Part shown: positions 38,947-49,246 of the stretch, piece by piece
How the letters are laid out: each line of letters starts with the position of its first letter
How positions within the stretch are numbered: position 1 is the stretch's first letter
Origin: an uncultured Clostridium sp.
Lineage (GTDB): Bacteria; Bacillota; Clostridia; TANB77; CAG-508
NCBI GenBank assembly: GCA_900553225.1
Contig: USCV01000001.1
Coordinates: forward strand, 1 to 64,000
Reading direction: 5' to 3'
DNA length: 64,000 nt
Translations under genes and position numbers: made by a program
The notes under the pieces: model-generated
What the model was told of the DNA's origin: nothing
Seen by the model: only the letters and a program-made list of their open reading frames with translations
Databases searched by the model: none

Positions 38947-39960
38947 ATGCGTGATGAATATATAAAAAAATTTTATGACGAAATAAGCCAAGAACTAGAG
39001 GGGAATTATAAAATAATATTAGAACCTAATAGAGAACTTAAAGAAGATTGGATTGAATATGATCAAGTAAAATGGGAGATGGATGAGCAACTTCAGAATT
39101 TAGTGACAAAATTATTAAAAGAAAAATCAATGAATTTTGAAGATAAAGTTTTGGAAATTTATAAATACATATGTTTGAATTATATATATGATGATAATGT
39201 GTTATATTTCTTTAAAAAGGATTTAAGTGATATAAACAATATAAAATATATAGCAGTAGATTGGTATGGAAGAATAGTTGGTGATAAGTGGAAGGAAAAT
39301 CGAAAAAAACATAATAGAAGAATATGTTATGAATTTTCTAGATTTTATGCAAAAGCAATAAATGAGTTACTAGAAGGAAATGATAGTTTAGAAGCTTTTA
39401 TGTTTGGAGATAAAGAAAATTTACATTATGTTGTTGGATTAACAGGCGAAGAATATAGTGTTATTTTAGATTTAGATGATTTTAATAATATAAAAGATCT
39501 TACTAGAGTAAAATTAGGTCTAAAAATTAAAGGAATAAAAATACTTAGGGATAATTCAGGAAAATTTCAAAAAGCCGTTGATAAGTTTAATAAAGACAAA
39601 AAAGATGAGTTGACTGAGATAGAGGAAGCACAAAAAAACTTAAAAGACAAAAATCTTATTGAGTACTTTAAGAGTGTTGTAAAAACATTAAATAGTTATC
39701 AGATTGATTCACAAGGATTTTGTGAATATATTAAAGCAATAGTTGAGAATGAGGGCATTGAAGTTGAAAAAGTATGGAAGGAAGTTAAAGGAGCTGATGA
39801 AAAAAGATATGCAAAATGTATAATTTTCGACTTTGAGTCTAAAACATATTTAGTTGATAGTGTTGATAAAGAAATGAGTATAATAAACAAAGAAGATTTA
39901 GATAAAAAAATTTTTATATTTAATCCAGAAGAGAATGAATATCCTTATTATGGAGGGTAA
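38947..39960 (+). CDS. Transglutaminase-like protein, copy 1
   Basis: 337 residues behind GGGGGAAAAATA. A Cys, His, Asp order fits a papain/transglutaminase-type triad: NRRICYEFSRFYAKAI, NLHYVVGLT and VILDLDDF. The segment VDWYGRIVGDKWKENRKKHN precedes the Cys. The C-terminal third repeats an IDSQGFCEYIKAIVENEG-type module and ends YPYYGG. It has no signal peptide. It is a paralogue of the next gene. Enzyme class and target are inferred from the triad pattern only. Confidence 0.55.
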   Translation: MRDEYIKKFYDEISQELEGNYKIILEPNRELKEDWIEYDQVKWEMDEQLQNLVTKLLKEKSMNFEDKVLEIYKYICLNYIYDDNVLYFFKKDLSDINNIKYIAVDWYGRIVGDKWKENRKKHNRRICYEFSRFYAKAINELLEGNDSLEAFMFGDKENLHYVVGLTGEEYSVILDLDDFNNIKDLTRVKLGLKIKGIKILRDNSGKFQKAVDKFNKDKKDELTEIEEAQKNLKDKNLIEYFKSVVKTLNSYQIDSQGFCEYIKAIVENEGIEVEKVWKEVKGADEKRYAKCIIFDFESKTYLVDSVDKEMSIINKEDLDKKIFIFNPEENEYPYYGG

Positions 39961-40007
39961 TTTAATATAATAATTAATAATCATTAATAATATAAGGAGA
40001 AATTAAA

Positions 40008-41108
40008 ATGAGTATAAATATAGAAAGACTTGACAGATTAAATAAACTAGTAAGTTTATCTTTTAGAAGAAAACATTCAATTGTATTAAATCCAGAAGAA
40101 AAGATTAATGATAAAGACGAACTTAATGAGGATATAATATATGATGAGGCAAGTTGGAAAATAACAAATGAACTTCAAGAATATATTGATAAGTTATCTG
40201 AAGATGATAAATTAAGTGTAGAAGATAAAATTTTATTAACTTATGAAAAATTATGTAAGGATTATGTATATGATGACAATTTAATATCTTATATAAAAAA
40301 GATTGATGATGATGTATTTAGTTTACCAGATTGGTATGGAAGAGATGTTGATCAAGAATGGGAAAAAAATAGAGAGCAACATAATAGAAGGATCTGTTTT
40401 GAGCTATCTAGATATTTAGCAAAAGCATTGACAGAATTATTAAAAGACAATAACGATTATAATATTTGTATTTTCTGGAATAAAAATCTTACACATTACT
40501 TTGTTGGATTAACTTGCAATGATTATAGTTTGGTTTTAGATTTAGATGACTTTTTTAACATAAAAGATCTTACAAGAATAAAAGCAGACTTAACTGCCGA
40601 AGGAATAGTAATTTTAGAAGATTATGAAAATAAATTTAAAAATGCACTTGATAAATTTAATGAAGGCAGAAGTGAGTATGCTATAAAAAAAGTAGAAGAT
40701 GAAATAAACAATGATAATACCAATTCAAACCATAATACAGAAAAGGATTCTGATAAAAAAGAAGAAAATGAAGACATTGTGTTTTTTAAGAAAGCAATAG
40801 AAGTATTAACAAAAAAATATGATATTGATTCACAAGGCATATATGAATATATGAAAGAAATAGTTGATATTAAACTAGGACCAGATGGAAGAGAAAAAAT
40901 ATGGAAAAAAATAGATGGAAATACTAAGGAATCAACTAGGTATATAAGATGTTTAGTTTTGAATATAGATAATGAAAAGTATGTTATTGATGTTGATGAA
41001 AAGATAGTACGACCATTTGATGAGAAAGAATTAACAGAGAAAAGGGCACGTTTCGTGCCATATAAAGAACTTTCTCGTGGTGGTTTTGACTATTATGATG
41101 GTACATAA
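40008..41108 (+). CDS. Transglutaminase-like protein, copy 2
   Basis: 366 residues behind AAGGAGAAATTAAA. It aligns with copy 1 throughout: DWYGRDVDQEWEKNREQHN, NRRICFELSRYLAKAL (Cys), LTHYFVGLT (His), LVLDLDDF (Asp), IDSQGIYEYMKEIVD. It carries an extra acidic, asparagine-rich linker near residues 225-260. The conserved triad with diverged surroundings suggests an old duplication kept for function. Soluble, no signal peptide. Function unknown. Confidence 0.55.
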   Translation: MSINIERLDRLNKLVSLSFRRKHSIVLNPEEKINDKDELNEDIIYDEASWKITNELQEYIDKLSEDDKLSVEDKILLTYEKLCKDYVYDDNLISYIKKIDDDVFSLPDWYGRDVDQEWEKNREQHNRRICFELSRYLAKALTELLKDNNDYNICIFWNKNLTHYFVGLTCNDYSLVLDLDDFFNIKDLTRIKADLTAEGIVILEDYENKFKNALDKFNEGRSEYAIKKVEDEINNDNTNSNHNTEKDSDKKEENEDIVFFKKAIEVLTKKYDIDSQGIYEYMKEIVDIKLGPDGREKIWKKIDGNTKESTRYIRCLVLNIDNEKYVIDVDEKIVRPFDEKELTEKRARFVPYKELSRGGFDYYDGT

Positions 41109-41124
41109 CAAATTTTAATATCAG

Positions 41125-41192
41125 TAGGGATGGTTACGTTTGACGAAAAAAAATAGAAAATAATTAGCAAGTGTCAAACAAAGCCATCCCTA
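41125..41192 (+). terminator. Long hairpin before murI
   Basis: TAGGGATGG...GTTTGAC (41125-41144) pairs with GTCAAAC...CCATCCCTA (41172-41192). There is no T-run after it, so it may be an attenuator or processing site as well as a terminator. Confidence 0.5.
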
Positions 41193-41236
41193 TTGACAAT
41201 AATTGACATAATAATAAAGGAAGTAGAAGAAGATAG

Positions 41237-42032
41237 ATGAAGGAAGAAATAATAGAAAATAAAAATTCATATGAAAAAATAGATTTAACTAGAAAAATTG
41301 GAGTATTTGATTCTGGAATTGGTGGAGTTACAGTTCTAAGAGAGTTAATTAAGATTCTTCCAAAAGAAAATTATATTTATTATAGTGATTCAAAGAATAA
41401 TCCATATGGAGATAAAACTCAAGAAGAGATAATAAATATATGTGACGAAATTGTACAATTTTTTATAAGAAAAAATTGCAAAGCAATTGTAATTGCATGT
41501 AATACTGCAACTGCTAATGCGGTTTCGTATTTAAGAAACAAATACAATAACATTCCATTTGTTGCAATTGAACCGGCATATAAAATGGTATATGATTATG
41601 CTTATAATGAAGAAACTCTAGTTATGGCAACAAAAGGAACAATCGAAAGTGAAAAGTTTAATTTACTTTATGAAAAATACAATAATCACAAAACAAAATT
41701 GTTACCTTGTGTGGGACTAGCTGATGTGATAGAAGAGGGAGACCCAAAAAAGCAAAAGAAAGTATTAGAAAAAATATTAAAACCATATAAAGGAAAAGTT
41801 AAAAATGTAGTTCTTCGGTTGTACACATTATCCATTAATAGAACAAGAAATTGCAGAAACTTTAGGAGGAAATATAAAGTTTTTTAATGGAGCGCCAAGA
41901 CTTGCAAAACACTTATATGAAATTTTGCAGGAAAATGATTTGATAGATGAAAATGAAGGAAAGATAGAATTTTATGATTCAAACCATTCAGAAAAAAAGA
42001 AAGAAAGATTTTTTAATAATGTTCTATCTTAA
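41237..42032 (+). CDS. murI: Glutamate racemase, read through a +1 shift at CGG
   Basis: MurI makes D-glutamate for peptidoglycan. From ATG 41237 the protein has IGVFDSGIGGVTVLREL and CNTATANAV with the first catalytic Cys. It meets CGG at 41816-41818 after NVVL. Skipping the C gives GGT and GCTHYPLIEQEIAE with the second catalytic Cys, continuing to TAA 42032 for 264 residues, the family size. In the unshifted frame the second Cys is lost. D-Glu synthesis is normally essential and I see no second racemase in the window, so the shift is probably efficient. Confidence 0.93.
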
Positions 42033-42142
42033 AAAAAGAAGAAGGATAATGCTAAAAAATATTTGTAAAAATAGAAACTCAATATAAAAGATTAACTTTA
42101 TATATGAGTTTCTTATTTATGCAAAATATTGTTTATAATTCA

Positions 42143-42433
42143 TTAGAGTTCAAAGGTTGAATATATATCTAATAATCTATCTAATTCATAACTTTCAGTC
42201 TCCTGATTCATTGAAAGATCATAAAACTCAATTGCATCAGTTTTCATATCATACTCTAAGTATTCTATACATTTATTTTTCAGGTCTTTCAAATCTGTAT
42301 ATGAAAAGTCTTTATCATATTTTTTTACATGTTCAATAAGTAATGATTTTATTTCTTGGTGCAATATATAAATGCAGTAAGAATAGTCCCCCTGGTTTAG
42401 CCTTTTTTTAAACTCATTTTTATTAAAGCTCAA
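42143..42433 (-). CDS. Unknown small helical protein
   Basis: 96 residues. I choose TTG 42433, preceded by GGAGGTGACGATA, over upstream frames; this ribosome site lies inside the end of the previous gene, so translation is coupled. Sequence: NKNEFKKRLNQGDYSYCIYI, then LHQEIKSLLIEHVKKYDKDF and an acidic tail. All-helical with one conserved-looking H-Q-E segment, faintly like HEPN-type domains; I cannot support that call. Partner of the large gene upstream. Confidence 0.6.
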   Translation of the reverse strand: MSFNKNEFKKRLNQGDYSYCIYILHQEIKSLLIEHVKKYDKDFSYTDLKDLKNKCIEYLEYDMKTDAIEFYDLSMNQETESYELDRLLDIYSTFEL

Positions 42434-44343
42434 TATCGTCACCTCCATTAGGATATTCTTGCATTTCTTTTTTATTAGAATCAATACAAGTAGAAAATGA
42501 TTTTTTAATCTCACTTGGTATTTTCACATATTCATTATCTTTTTTTATATAAACTTGTAATGGCTTACCTGGTTCATATTCACCTAAATTTACATATGTT
42601 CTTATAAAGCTCTTTTTCTTACGTCCTTTATCATCAATTATAGTAGACTTAAACTTTTCTGGTACTTTAGATGAATCTCTAAGCCAATTAAGATGTAAAA
42701 TGAAGTCTTTATTTAAACCATTAGGATTTGCAGCAACGGCTTTCTTTAACACTTTTTCTTGTTCTTTTGTAAAAGGCAAGATTTGTTGCGCTGAAATAAT
42801 TTCTCCATTAGGAAATGTAAAGTCTGATTTACCTTCGTAGATAGGAATATATTCGTTTCCATTTTGCAGTGAAACCAAAAAGTCTTTTAAAACATTAAGC
42901 TTTATATGCTCTCTTACTGGAAATGTAAGCTTAGTATCTAATCCAAGGCAAACAAAATTTGGGTTCAACATTATTTGTGTTCCATCATCTAAAACTGAAT
43001 CAGGAATTATACCGGCATTTATAATATCAGAACTATTATCCAAATTAGAAATAAGTGAATTTAATATTTCATCTTTCATGTTATAAATATTAATCACAGG
43101 ACTAATTAGTTCTGCATATAATATTGCATTATTCTCTATAGTATTATTGGACTTAGATAACAATTGCGTAAAGAATTTTTGGTAATCTGTAGAATACAAA
43201 GATTTTAATTGTTTAGCTAGTGGAACATAAGAATAAGTTATATAATTTTTGTTTTCATCAGTAGTATATGTATTCTTAGGTAGTGTGCCTTTGTAATAAG
43301 CTTCTTGACGATCATTAATAAATCGTTGAGAATGTCTTCGTAACATCATACATTTAATTAGAGTTGTCTCAAGCGCATCTTTATTAATGTCGCTAATATC
43401 AAATGTATTATCTAATATTTTAGGCAATACACCTAAAGTTTTAATAGCAAATATACCATTGGCGTAGCTATCTAATTCTTTAGCATATCTATTTATCCAA
43501 AATGAATTTAAAATCATTAAATCATGAACTGACATATTACGAAGAATTTGCGGACTTGTAATATCTATATTCTTTTTACCAGAGATAAACTCTTTGAAAT
43601 CCATCCTTTCAAAGTTTAGAGACTCAAGTTCAGTATATTTTTGAAATAGATTTAATGATGATATTTGCTTTGCAATTGAAGAAATTGAATCTGCAAGTAT
43701 ATTTTTAAGATTTTCAGCTAAAAGCTTTTCATCTTGTGGTAAAAACTTTTTTGCACCAAAAAGATAAAAATTAGCTAATTGCATTGAGAATTCTCTATCA
43801 TGTTTAGATGAAACATGTTTATTTATATAAGTTTGTATTCTTTTTATTTTTTCCTCTTTTTTAAGTTCAGGGTTTTCTAAGATACTTTTTAATGTTAAAT
43901 CATTCATCACAAATTTTTCACATTGCGTATATACCTCTTCTTCAAAAGCCTTTGTCATAGATTGAGTGTAAAAAGTTAAATAATCTCTAAAATTGTTTTT
44001 TGATGGCATATTCATTTTAAGTGCATCAACTTTTATTTTCCCACTTTTTAATCCGATCATGTATTTCATCAAAAACTTTTGGATTTGACTTTAAATACTG
44101 ACAAGAAATGTAAAGCATATAGTAATCAAATGCAAAGGAAGATTTAAAAGCAGTTTTACCCAAATCTAAATAATCTTCTCTAAGCAAATCTTCAAATTCT
44201 TCTAGTGTTAAGTCGGGGTTTTGACTTTGCATACCTTTTAGATATGGTTGTAGTGTATATATAATATACTTTTTTAAGTTTGATACATCATCTTTTGATA
44301 TATATTTTTTTGCCTTTTTATAATCCTTCTCAAAAGCAGTCAT
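42423..44343 (-). CDS. Large unknown protein, read through a +1 shift at CGG
   Basis: A strong site (TTGGAGGAAAATTT) precedes ATG 44343. The frame reads TAFEKDYKKAKKYISKDDV to KVFDEIHD, meets CGG at 44055-44053 and would stop 8 codons later. Skipping the C gives GGA and continues GLKSGKIKVDALKMN for 543 codons to 42423; total 639 residues. The ATG at 44072 in the second frame has no ribosome site, so two separate genes are unlikely. Mostly helical, no membrane segment or signal peptide, ending in an acidic tail. Family not recognised. Followed by the coupled small gene. Confidence 0.7.
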
Positions 44344-44375
44344 AAATTTTCCTCCAATATATAAAACTAAACATT

Positions 44376-44404
44376 ATTATACCATATATAAAAGAAAATT
44401 ACAA
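44376..44404 (-). promoter_or_regulatory. Promoter of the minus-strand unknown operon
   Basis: On the minus strand TTGTAA (44404-44399) and TATAAT (44381-44376) with a 17-base spacer, 33 bases before the ATG. Confidence 0.6.
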
Positions 44405-44521
44405 TTTTTTGAAGAAGTAAACATAAAATGAAGCAAATACTTTTTTTATTGGAATAAATAGTCATCAAATTACTAAAAAAGCAATAAGTAAATCTTATAC
44501 ACAAATTTTAGCAATTACTAC

Positions 44522-44550
44522 TTGAATATATGTGCATGTGTATATATAAT
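44522..44550 (+). promoter_or_regulatory. polA promoter
   Basis: TTGAAT (44522-44527) and TATAAT (44545-44550), 17-base spacer, divergent from the minus-strand operon. Confidence 0.6.
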
Positions 44551-44599
44551 AAGATCGATAATAAATATATATATTATTTTTAATATAGGAGGATAAAGT

Positions 44600-47323
44600 T
44601 TGAAAAGGTTAGTTTTAATAGATGGAAACAGTATTATGAATAGAGCGTTTTATGGAATTATGGGAAGCAAAATGCTAACTACAAAAGATGGTAAATATAC
44701 AAATGCCGTATATGGATTTTTGGCAATAATGTTTAAAGTAATAGATGATTTAAATCCAGACTATATGGCGGTTGCATTTGATTTAAAAGCGCCTACTGCA
44801 AGACATAAAATGTATGAAGGCTATAAGGCAACAAGAAAAGGTATGCCAGATGAACTTGCACAGCAAATGCCAATAGTAAAGGAAATTCTAAGAGCAATGA
44901 ATATTGATATAATAGAAAAAGAAGGATATGAGGCAGATGATGTACTTGGAACCTTATCAAAGTTTGGAGAAAAAAATGGATTAGAAGTTACAATTCTTTC
45001 AGGAGATAGAGATACTTTTCAGCTTGCAACAGATAAAGTTACAATACGTATTCCAAGAACAAAGATGGGTAAAACAGAAACAGAAGATTTTAATAGAGAA
45101 AAAATAATTGAAACTTATGGATTAGAACCAAAACAATTAATTGAAGTAAAAGGACTTCAAGGCGATACATCTGATAATATTCCGGGGGTGCCGGGAATAG
45201 GAGAAAAAACTGCATTAAGTTTGGTGAAGAAGTTTGGAAGTATTGATAATTTATATAATAAATTAGAAGCGGGAGAATCAGAGTTAAAAGGCAAACAAAA
45301 AGAAAATTTAGAAAACAATAAAGAGCTTGCCATATTATCAAGAACACTTGGAACAATTAATCTAGAAGTCCCATTTAGTGATACTCTAGAAGATTTACAA
45401 GTAGAGGAATGGAATAAACAAGAGGTTTTAAAAATTTTTAAGGAATTAAATTTTAACCGCTATATTGATAGATTTAATCTTCAAGACCAAAATATACAAA
45501 CAAAAAAAATAGAAGACCTATTTAACATAGAAGAGATGACTTTAAATGAGGAAGAAAAAGTAGAGAAACTAATAAATGAAGTAAAAAGAAGTAAAAAGTT
45601 AGTTTTTTTTATAGATAAAAAAGCAAGTGATAAACCAGAAAAGATAATAAAAAAAGAAATAAAATCAATTAGTGTATATACTGGTGGAAAAAGCGTCTTC
45701 TTTATTGCAATTCAAGATTCAAGGAAATTTACTTTGAAATTTAAAGAAATCTTTGAAGATGAAAAAATTGCAAAGTATGGATTTGAATTAAGCCAAGATT
45801 ATGTAATGCTAAGAGAACTAGGCATTAATATGAAAAATTTAATTTATGATGCCAAAATTGCAGCATATGTTATAAATCCAACAGTGAAGTATAATCTATC
45901 TGATATTATTGCTCAATATCTTGAAATAGATGTTAATGAATTTTTATCTGAAGATAAAGAAAATGTACAAAATCAAATTAACTTGTTCGATGAATTACAA
46001 AAATCAAATGAAGAAAATAAAAACCAGTTAGAGTATGCATTATATGCATATTGTATATATAGTTTGGAAGCAAAAACAAAAGAGAAATTAATTGAAATAG
46101 GAAGTCTAGATTTATTTAAAAATATTGAAATGCCACTTGTAGAAGTACTAGCAGAAATGCAGTTTAATGGTATGCATGTTGAAAAAGATGAATTAAAGGA
46201 ATTTGGAGATAAACTAAAAATTGATTTAGATAAACTCACAAATGAAATTTATGAGCTATGTGGAGAAAAATTTAATATTAATTCAACACAACAATTAGGC
46301 GTAATATTATTTGAAAAATTAAAGTTACCAGTGTATAAGAAAACAAAAAAAGGATATTCAACAGATGTAGATATTTTAGAAAAGTTAAAAGGTCAGCATC
46401 CTGTAATTGAAAAAATATTGGAATATAGAAGTCTAATGAAGTTAAACTCTACCTATGTAGAAGGATTATTACCATATATTAATGAAAAAACCAAAAGAAT
46501 TCATTCATATTTTCATCAAACGGTAACTGCAACAGGAAGAATTAGCAGTACAGAACCAAACCTTCAAAATATTCCAACTAGAATTGAACTTGGAAAGAAA
46601 CTAAGAAAAGTCTTTAAACCAGAAGAAGGGAATATATTTGTAGATGCGGACTATTCACAAATAGAATTAAGAGTACTTGCACATATTTCAAAAGATGAGC
46701 ATATGATTACTGCATTTAATGAAAACCAAGATATTCATAAACAAGCAGCATCAAAGGTTCTTGGCATTCCCATTGAGGAAGTAACAAAAGAACAAAGAAG
46801 TTCTGCTAAAGCTGTAAATTTCGGTATTGTATATGGAATTAGTGATTTCGGATTAGCACAGCAATTAGGAATTAGTAATAAACAAGCAAAACAATATATA
46901 GAGCAGTATCTTGAAAAATATAGTGGAATAAAGAAATTTATGGATGAAATTGTTGAAAAAGCAAAGGAACAAGGATATGTTGAAACTTTATTTCATAGAA
47001 GAAGATATATTCCAGAGCTAAGTTCAAACAATTACATGGTAAGGCAGTTTGGAGCAAGAGCTGCAATGAATACTCCAATCCAAGGTACGGCAGCAGACAT
47101 TATGAAAATAGCTATGATTAATGTATATAATGAATTAAAAAAAGAGAAGCTTAATGCTAAAATAATTCTTCAGGTGCATGATGAATTAATCATAGAATGT
47201 CGAAAAGAGGAGAAAGAAAAAGTAAAAAAAATATTGAAAAATTGTATGGAAAATGCTATAACTTTGGTAGTGCCGTTAAAAGTAGATATTTCAGAGGCAG
47301 ACAATTGGTATGAAGCCAAATAA
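44600..47323 (+). CDS. polA: DNA polymerase I
   Basis: 907 residues, TTG start behind TAGGAGGATAAAG. N-terminal 5'-nuclease (about 1-290: LIDGNSIMNRAFYG, GYEADDVLGTL, SGDRDTFQL, GVPGIGEKTA). The middle domain (about 310-490) lacks the DxE metal motif of proofreading exonucleases, as in Bacillus-type Pol I. C-terminal polymerase: RISSTEPNLQNIPTR, VDADYSQIELRVLAHIS, SAKAVNFGIVYGIS and LQVHDELIIE. Gap filling in repair and Okazaki-fragment maturation. Confidence 0.97.
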   Translation: MKRLVLIDGNSIMNRAFYGIMGSKMLTTKDGKYTNAVYGFLAIMFKVIDDLNPDYMAVAFDLKAPTARHKMYEGYKATRKGMPDELAQQMPIVKEILRAMNIDIIEKEGYEADDVLGTLSKFGEKNGLEVTILSGDRDTFQLATDKVTIRIPRTKMGKTETEDFNREKIIETYGLEPKQLIEVKGLQGDTSDNIPGVPGIGEKTALSLVKKFGSIDNLYNKLEAGESELKGKQKENLENNKELAILSRTLGTINLEVPFSDTLEDLQVEEWNKQEVLKIFKELNFNRYIDRFNLQDQNIQTKKIEDLFNIEEMTLNEEEKVEKLINEVKRSKKLVFFIDKKASDKPEKIIKKEIKSISVYTGGKSVFFIAIQDSRKFTLKFKEIFEDEKIAKYGFELSQDYVMLRELGINMKNLIYDAKIAAYVINPTVKYNLSDIIAQYLEIDVNEFLSEDKENVQNQINLFDELQKSNEENKNQLEYALYAYCIYSLEAKTKEKLIEIGSLDLFKNIEMPLVEVLAEMQFNGMHVEKDELKEFGDKLKIDLDKLTNEIYELCGEKFNINSTQQLGVILFEKLKLPVYKKTKKGYSTDVDILEKLKGQHPVIEKILEYRSLMKLNSTYVEGLLPYINEKTKRIHSYFHQTVTATGRISSTEPNLQNIPTRIELGKKLRKVFKPEEGNIFVDADYSQIELRVLAHISKDEHMITAFNENQDIHKQAASKVLGIPIEEVTKEQRSSAKAVNFGIVYGISDFGLAQQLGISNKQAKQYIEQYLEKYSGIKKFMDEIVEKAKEQGYVETLFHRRRYIPELSSNNYMVRQFGARAAMNTPIQGTAADIMKIAMINVYNELKKEKLNAKIILQVHDELIIECRKEEKEKVKKILKNCMENAITLVVPLKVDISEADNWYEAK

Positions 47324-47363
47324 TAATTAAACCGAAGATAACATTATAAGGAGAGAATGTGCA

Positions 47364-47933
47364 TTGTCTAAGCTAATAAAAAAGCTTTTTATAATTATTC
47401 TAGTAATTGTTATAGCAATTGGAATAATTCATAAGCTAAACATAAAAAATTATATTATGAAAAATATGTATCCAAAAGAATATTCAGAATATGTATACAA
47501 ATATTCTGAAGAAAATAATATTGATCCATTATTAACATTTGCTATTATAAAAGCAGAAAGTAACTTTAACCCAGAAGCAACATCAAACAGTAATGCAATA
47601 GGGCTTATGCAGGTATTAGAAACAACAGCTAAAGAAGTAATGCAAAATAAAACAGAGGAAAATTTTTCAAAAGAAATATTATTTAATGCAGAAGATAATA
47701 TAAAAATAGGAACAACATATTTTGCTTATTTACTGGACAAATATAACGGGAATATAGCACTTGCACTTACAGCATATAATGCGGGAATAGGTAAAGTAGA
47801 TAACTGGATAGAAAATGGAATTATAAAAGAAGATGGCTCAGATATAGAAAATATTCCATACAAAGAAACAAATAATTATGTTAGAAAAATATTAAGAGAT
47901 TATAAAATATATAAAAAAATATATATAAATTAA
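47364..47933 (+). CDS. Membrane-anchored lytic transglycosylase (SLT domain)
   Basis: 189 residues, TTG start behind AAGGAGAGAATG. One N-terminal membrane segment (6-26), then the Slt70-type lysozyme fold: DPLLTFAIIKAESNFNPEA with the catalytic Glu, SNAIGLMQVLETTAKEV, NIKIGTTYFAYLLDKYNGN and ALTAYNAGIGKVDNWI. It cleaves peptidoglycan glycan strands outside the membrane. Confidence 0.92.
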   Translation: MSKLIKKLFIIILVIVIAIGIIHKLNIKNYIMKNMYPKEYSEYVYKYSEENNIDPLLTFAIIKAESNFNPEATSNSNAIGLMQVLETTAKEVMQNKTEENFSKEILFNAEDNIKIGTTYFAYLLDKYNGNIALALTAYNAGIGKVDNWIENGIIKEDGSDIENIPYKETNNYVRKILRDYKIYKKIYIN

Positions 47934-47949
47934 AATAGGAGGTAAGAAT

Positions 47950-48948
47950 ATGTCAGTATTAGTTACAGGAGGAGCAGGGTATATAGGAAGTCATACATGT
48001 GTTGAATTATTAGAAGCGGGAGAAAAAATTATTATTGTGGATAATTTTTCAAACAGTAAACCAGAAACACTTGAAAAAATTAAAGAGATTACAGGAAAGG
48101 ATTTTAAATTTTACAAAGTAGATATATTAGATGAAGAAGGATTAAAAAATATATTTAAAGAAAATCCAGATATTGAATCTGTTATACATTTTGCAGGATT
48201 AAAAGCAGTAGGAGAATCTGTTGCAAAACCAATAGAATATTATCATAACAATATAACAGGAACACTTGTATTATTAGATGTTATGAAGAAATTTGGATGC
48301 AAAAAAATTGTATTTAGTTCTTCAGCAACAGTATATGGAAATCCAAAAACAGTTCCAATAAAAGAGGATTTTCCATTATTTACAACAAATCCATATGGAA
48401 GTACAAAATTAATGATTGAACAAATATTAAATGATGTATATATATCAGACAATGAATGGAGCATTATTTTATTAAGATACTTTAATCCAATTGGAGCACA
48501 TAAAAGTGGCAAAATTGGAGAAAATCCAAATGGAATACCTAATAACTTAATGCCATATATTAATCAAGTTGCTATAGGAAAATTAGACCATTTAAATGTA
48601 TTTGGTAATGATTATCCAACAAAAGATGGAACCGGAGTAAGAGATTATATACATGTTGTTGATTTATCAATGGGACACTTAAAAGCTTTAGAAAAGGCAA
48701 GAAAGGGTACTGGGGTAGAAGTATATAATTTAGGAACAGGTAAGGGATATTCTGTATTAGAAATTGTAAAAGCATTTGAAGATGCAACAGGAGTAAAAAT
48801 TAAATATGAAATAACAGCAAGAAGACCAGGAGATATACCAACATGTTTTGCTGACCCAACAAAAGCAAAAGAAGAGCTTGGCTGGGAAGCTACAAGAGAT
48901 ATTAAAGAAATGTGCGAAGACTCTTGGAGATTTACAAAAAATGTGTAA
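47950..48948 (+). CDS. galE: UDP-glucose 4-epimerase
   Basis: 332 residues behind ATAGGAGGTAAGA. Rossmann motif VTGGAGYIGSHTCVELL, VDNFSNSKPETL, HFAGLKAVGESV, SSSATVYG, catalytic YGSTK and DGTGVRDYIHVVDL. It interconverts UDP-Glc and UDP-Gal and would feed glf in the polysaccharide operon. Confidence 0.95.
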   Translation: MSVLVTGGAGYIGSHTCVELLEAGEKIIIVDNFSNSKPETLEKIKEITGKDFKFYKVDILDEEGLKNIFKENPDIESVIHFAGLKAVGESVAKPIEYYHNNITGTLVLLDVMKKFGCKKIVFSSSATVYGNPKTVPIKEDFPLFTTNPYGSTKLMIEQILNDVYISDNEWSIILLRYFNPIGAHKSGKIGENPNGIPNNLMPYINQVAIGKLDHLNVFGNDYPTKDGTGVRDYIHVVDLSMGHLKALEKARKGTGVEVYNLGTGKGYSVLEIVKAFEDATGVKIKYEITARRPGDIPTCFADPTKAKEELGWEATRDIKEMCEDSWRFTKNV

Positions 48949-48980
48949 ATACAATATAAAATAAAAGTAATAAATATAGT

Positions 48981-49022
48981 AAACCTAAGAATATAAAATA
49001 ATATATTTTTAGGTTTTTTTTT
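48981..49022 (+). terminator. Terminator after galE
   Basis: AAACCTAAGAATATA pairs with TATATTTTTAGGTTT and a long T-run follows. The rest of 49023-49175 shows nothing I recognise. Confidence 0.85.
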
Positions 49023-49175
49023 AAGCAAAAATAAAGAGCCATTTTAAAAAAGAATAATAAACATAATGAATTGACACCGAAGGAAATTATTTTCTTGTTA
49101 TGTTAAGTACTACGACAATGTCCAAAAGCAATTAGATATCTTAATGCAAAATTACACAATTTTTTCCAAATTCTA

Positions 49176-49202
49176 TTGAAAAATAAAAATTTATGTTATA
49201 AT
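49176..49202 (+). promoter_or_regulatory. ppdK promoter
   Basis: TTGAAA (49176-49181) and TATAAT (49197-49202) with a short 15-base spacer. Confidence 0.45.
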
Positions 49203-49246
49203 AAAAGCAAATTTACCAAAGAATAATACTAAGGAGGAAATACAAA

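Noticed and set aside
44026..44072. Two overlapping minus-strand genes (ends at 44026 and start at 44072)
   Set aside because: The internal ATG has no ribosome site, and the overlap contains the CGG that joins the frames.
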